Assembly (NCBI GenBank): GCA_023139655.1
Contig: JAGLNE010000021.1
Coordinates: forward strand, 1 to 16,957
Reading direction: 5' to 3'
Source: Candidatus Parcubacteria bacterium
GTDB lineage: Bacteria; Patescibacteriota; Patescibacteriia; Patescibacteriales; UBA12075
DNA: 16,957 nt
Part shown: one piece after another, positions 15,936-16,957 of the stretch
How positions within the stretch are numbered: position 1 is the first letter of the stretch
Layout: every line of letters starts with the position of its first letter
Translations under genes and position numbers: made by a program
The notes under the pieces: model-generated
The model's database searches: none
The model's input: the letters and a program-made list of their open reading frames with translations, nothing else
Told to the model about the DNA's origin: nothing

Positions 15936-16957
15936 ATGACTAAAAGGTTAAAAATTGTATCTATTTCTTCTGAAATTGCCCCTTTTTCAAAGTCGGGCGG
16001 CTTGGCCGATGTTGCCAGTAGTTTACCCAAGGCAATCAAGCGTTTGGGGCATGATATCATTTGTATTACGCCGTTGTACGGTAAAGTTGTCAGCAAGAAG
16101 AAACATAATTTAAAATTAATACATGAGGATGTGGAAGTATTTTTGAACTCCAAAGACGTGGTAAAGATAAATTATTGGAAAGGTTATTTAAAGAAAGATT
16201 TGCCGGTTTATTTTATTGAGAACACAAAGTATTTTTCCAAGCGTAAATCATTGTATATGTCGAGCCATGAAAATGCTCGATTTTTAGTTTTTAACGTTGC
16301 CGCATTAAAATTGATTTCATTATTAAAATATAAGGCCGATATAGTGCATTGCCACGACTGGCAGACCGGTTTGATCCCGTTTTATTTGCGTACCGATTTT
16401 CGGTATTCCAAGACCCTTAAAAACGCAAAATCGGTTTTTATGATTCATAATTTGATTTTTCAATTTGGTAAGAATTGGTGGGAAGTACCGCCGGCAAAAA
16501 AAGATTTTGGCCGGGGCAGACTCCCGCATTTGAAGGATCCTAAACTTGAATATATTAATTTTGCCAAACGGGCGATTCTGTCTGCAGACGCCATTAATGC
16601 CAACAGTGAGCAATACAGCAAAGAGATTATGACCAAGCATTTTGGACAGGATTTGCATCGTATTTTACAAAACCGTCAAGAAAGGGTTTTTGGGATTGTG
16701 AATGGGATTGAATCCAAGCTTTTTAATCCGGCTGATGATAAAAGCTTGTATCGTCAATATAATTTTAAAAATTTCCGGAAAAAGAAGCAGGAGAATAAAA
16801 AATACATCCAGAAAAAATTTGGTCTAAAGGTAAGCGCGGATACGCCATTAATTTGTACAACTTCACGCATCACCTTTCAAAAAGGTTTTAGTTTAATTGT
16901 TGAAATTTTGGAGCAGCTGGCGCACCATGACTTGCAGTTGATTTTTCTCGGCGCCGG
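15936..16957 (+). CDS. glgA: Glycogen/starch synthase (GT5), N-terminal part
   Basis: Adds glucose from ADP-glucose to alpha-1,4-glucan chains. The frame starts at ATG 15936 and runs open to the window end (340 codons). Landmarks: SSEIAPFSKSGGLADVASSLP (split in description; KSGGLADV at 19-26 replaces the usual KTGGLADV), HCHDWQTGL (138-146), FMIHNLIFQ (168-176), NSEQYSKEI (223-231), IVNGIESKLFNP (254-265) at the domain boundary and SRITFQKGF (310-318), the Arg and Lys that bind the phosphate of ADP-glucose. The C-terminal part is outside. The family is normally about 480-530 aa, so roughly 150-190 residues are missing. No Shine-Dalgarno site. In a reduced genome it suggests storage-polymer metabolism or, less likely, another GT5 use. 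Confidence 0.93.
   Translation, partial: MTKRLKIVSISSEIAPFSKSGGLADVASSLPKAIKRLGHDIICITPLYGKVVSKKKHNLKLIHEDVEVFLNSKDVVKINYWKGYLKKDLPVYFIENTKYFSKRKSLYMSSHENARFLVFNVAALKLISLLKYKADIVHCHDWQTGLIPFYLRTDFRYSKTLKNAKSVFMIHNLIFQFGKNWWEVPPAKKDFGRGRLPHLKDPKLEYINFAKRAILSADAINANSEQYSKEIMTKHFGQDLHRILQNRQERVFGIVNGIESKLFNPADDKSLYRQYNFKNFRKKKQENKKYIQKKFGLKVSADTPLICTTSRITFQKGFSLIVEILEQLAHHDLQLIFLGA

Overview
The window is AT-rich (my impression; not computed) and gene-dense. Every gene I can name is bacterial housekeeping. The mix suggests a Candidate Phyla Radiation (Patescibacteria) genome: an Elp3-type radical SAM/GNAT tRNA enzyme, a fused phosphoglucose/phosphomannose isomerase, a bactofilin-like secreted membrane protein, many small orphan proteins, few Shine-Dalgarno sites, and repeats inside genes. 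That placement is inference from gene content and style, with no rRNA or marker tree behind it.

Layout. 1-2400: the 3' end of holA, a terminator pair, then minus-strand rpsT, lgt and a 140-aa membrane protein. 2400-3540: a plus-strand 60-aa orphan gene, then a canonical T-box antiterminator/terminator leader driving a 73-aa orphan gene that has its own terminator. 3590-4700: trpS. 4710-10186: a minus-strand operon, in transcription order a bactofilin-like membrane protein, a phosphomannomutase/phosphoglucomutase, a 443-aa HAD-like protein of unknown function, a HAD-IIB phosphatase and an inositol-monophosphatase-family enzyme. 10458-13103: elp3 and prs. 13173-14249: minus-strand PGI/PMI. 14470-16957: yebC, ruvC and the first two thirds of glgA.

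How the genes fit together. PGI/PMI interconverts glucose-6-P, fructose-6-P and mannose-6-P. The mutase moves phosphate between C6 and C1. Two or three phosphatases in the same operon could release the free sugar or polyol, and GlgA uses ADP-glucose, so the window is rich in hexose-phosphate chemistry. RpsT, TrpS, Elp3 and YebC serve translation or its control. HolA, RuvC and Prs serve replication, recombination and nucleotide supply.

Most striking signal. Strict 7-bp tandem arrays, each with a different unit, occur at least eleven times. They sit against the start codons of rpsT, lgt, elp3, yebC and ruvC, supply the ruvC stop codon, and run in frame through elp3 and yebC. They resemble the heptanucleotide STRR repeats of cyanobacteria in period only. 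elp3 also carries a perfect 44-bp palindrome and an 88-bp inverted-repeat element, both in frame. A second repeat class (ATCNGCG units at 11-12 bp period) lies upstream of both trpS and glgA. The genes with heptads at their start lack a Shine-Dalgarno site, while the four genes with a clear one lack heptads.
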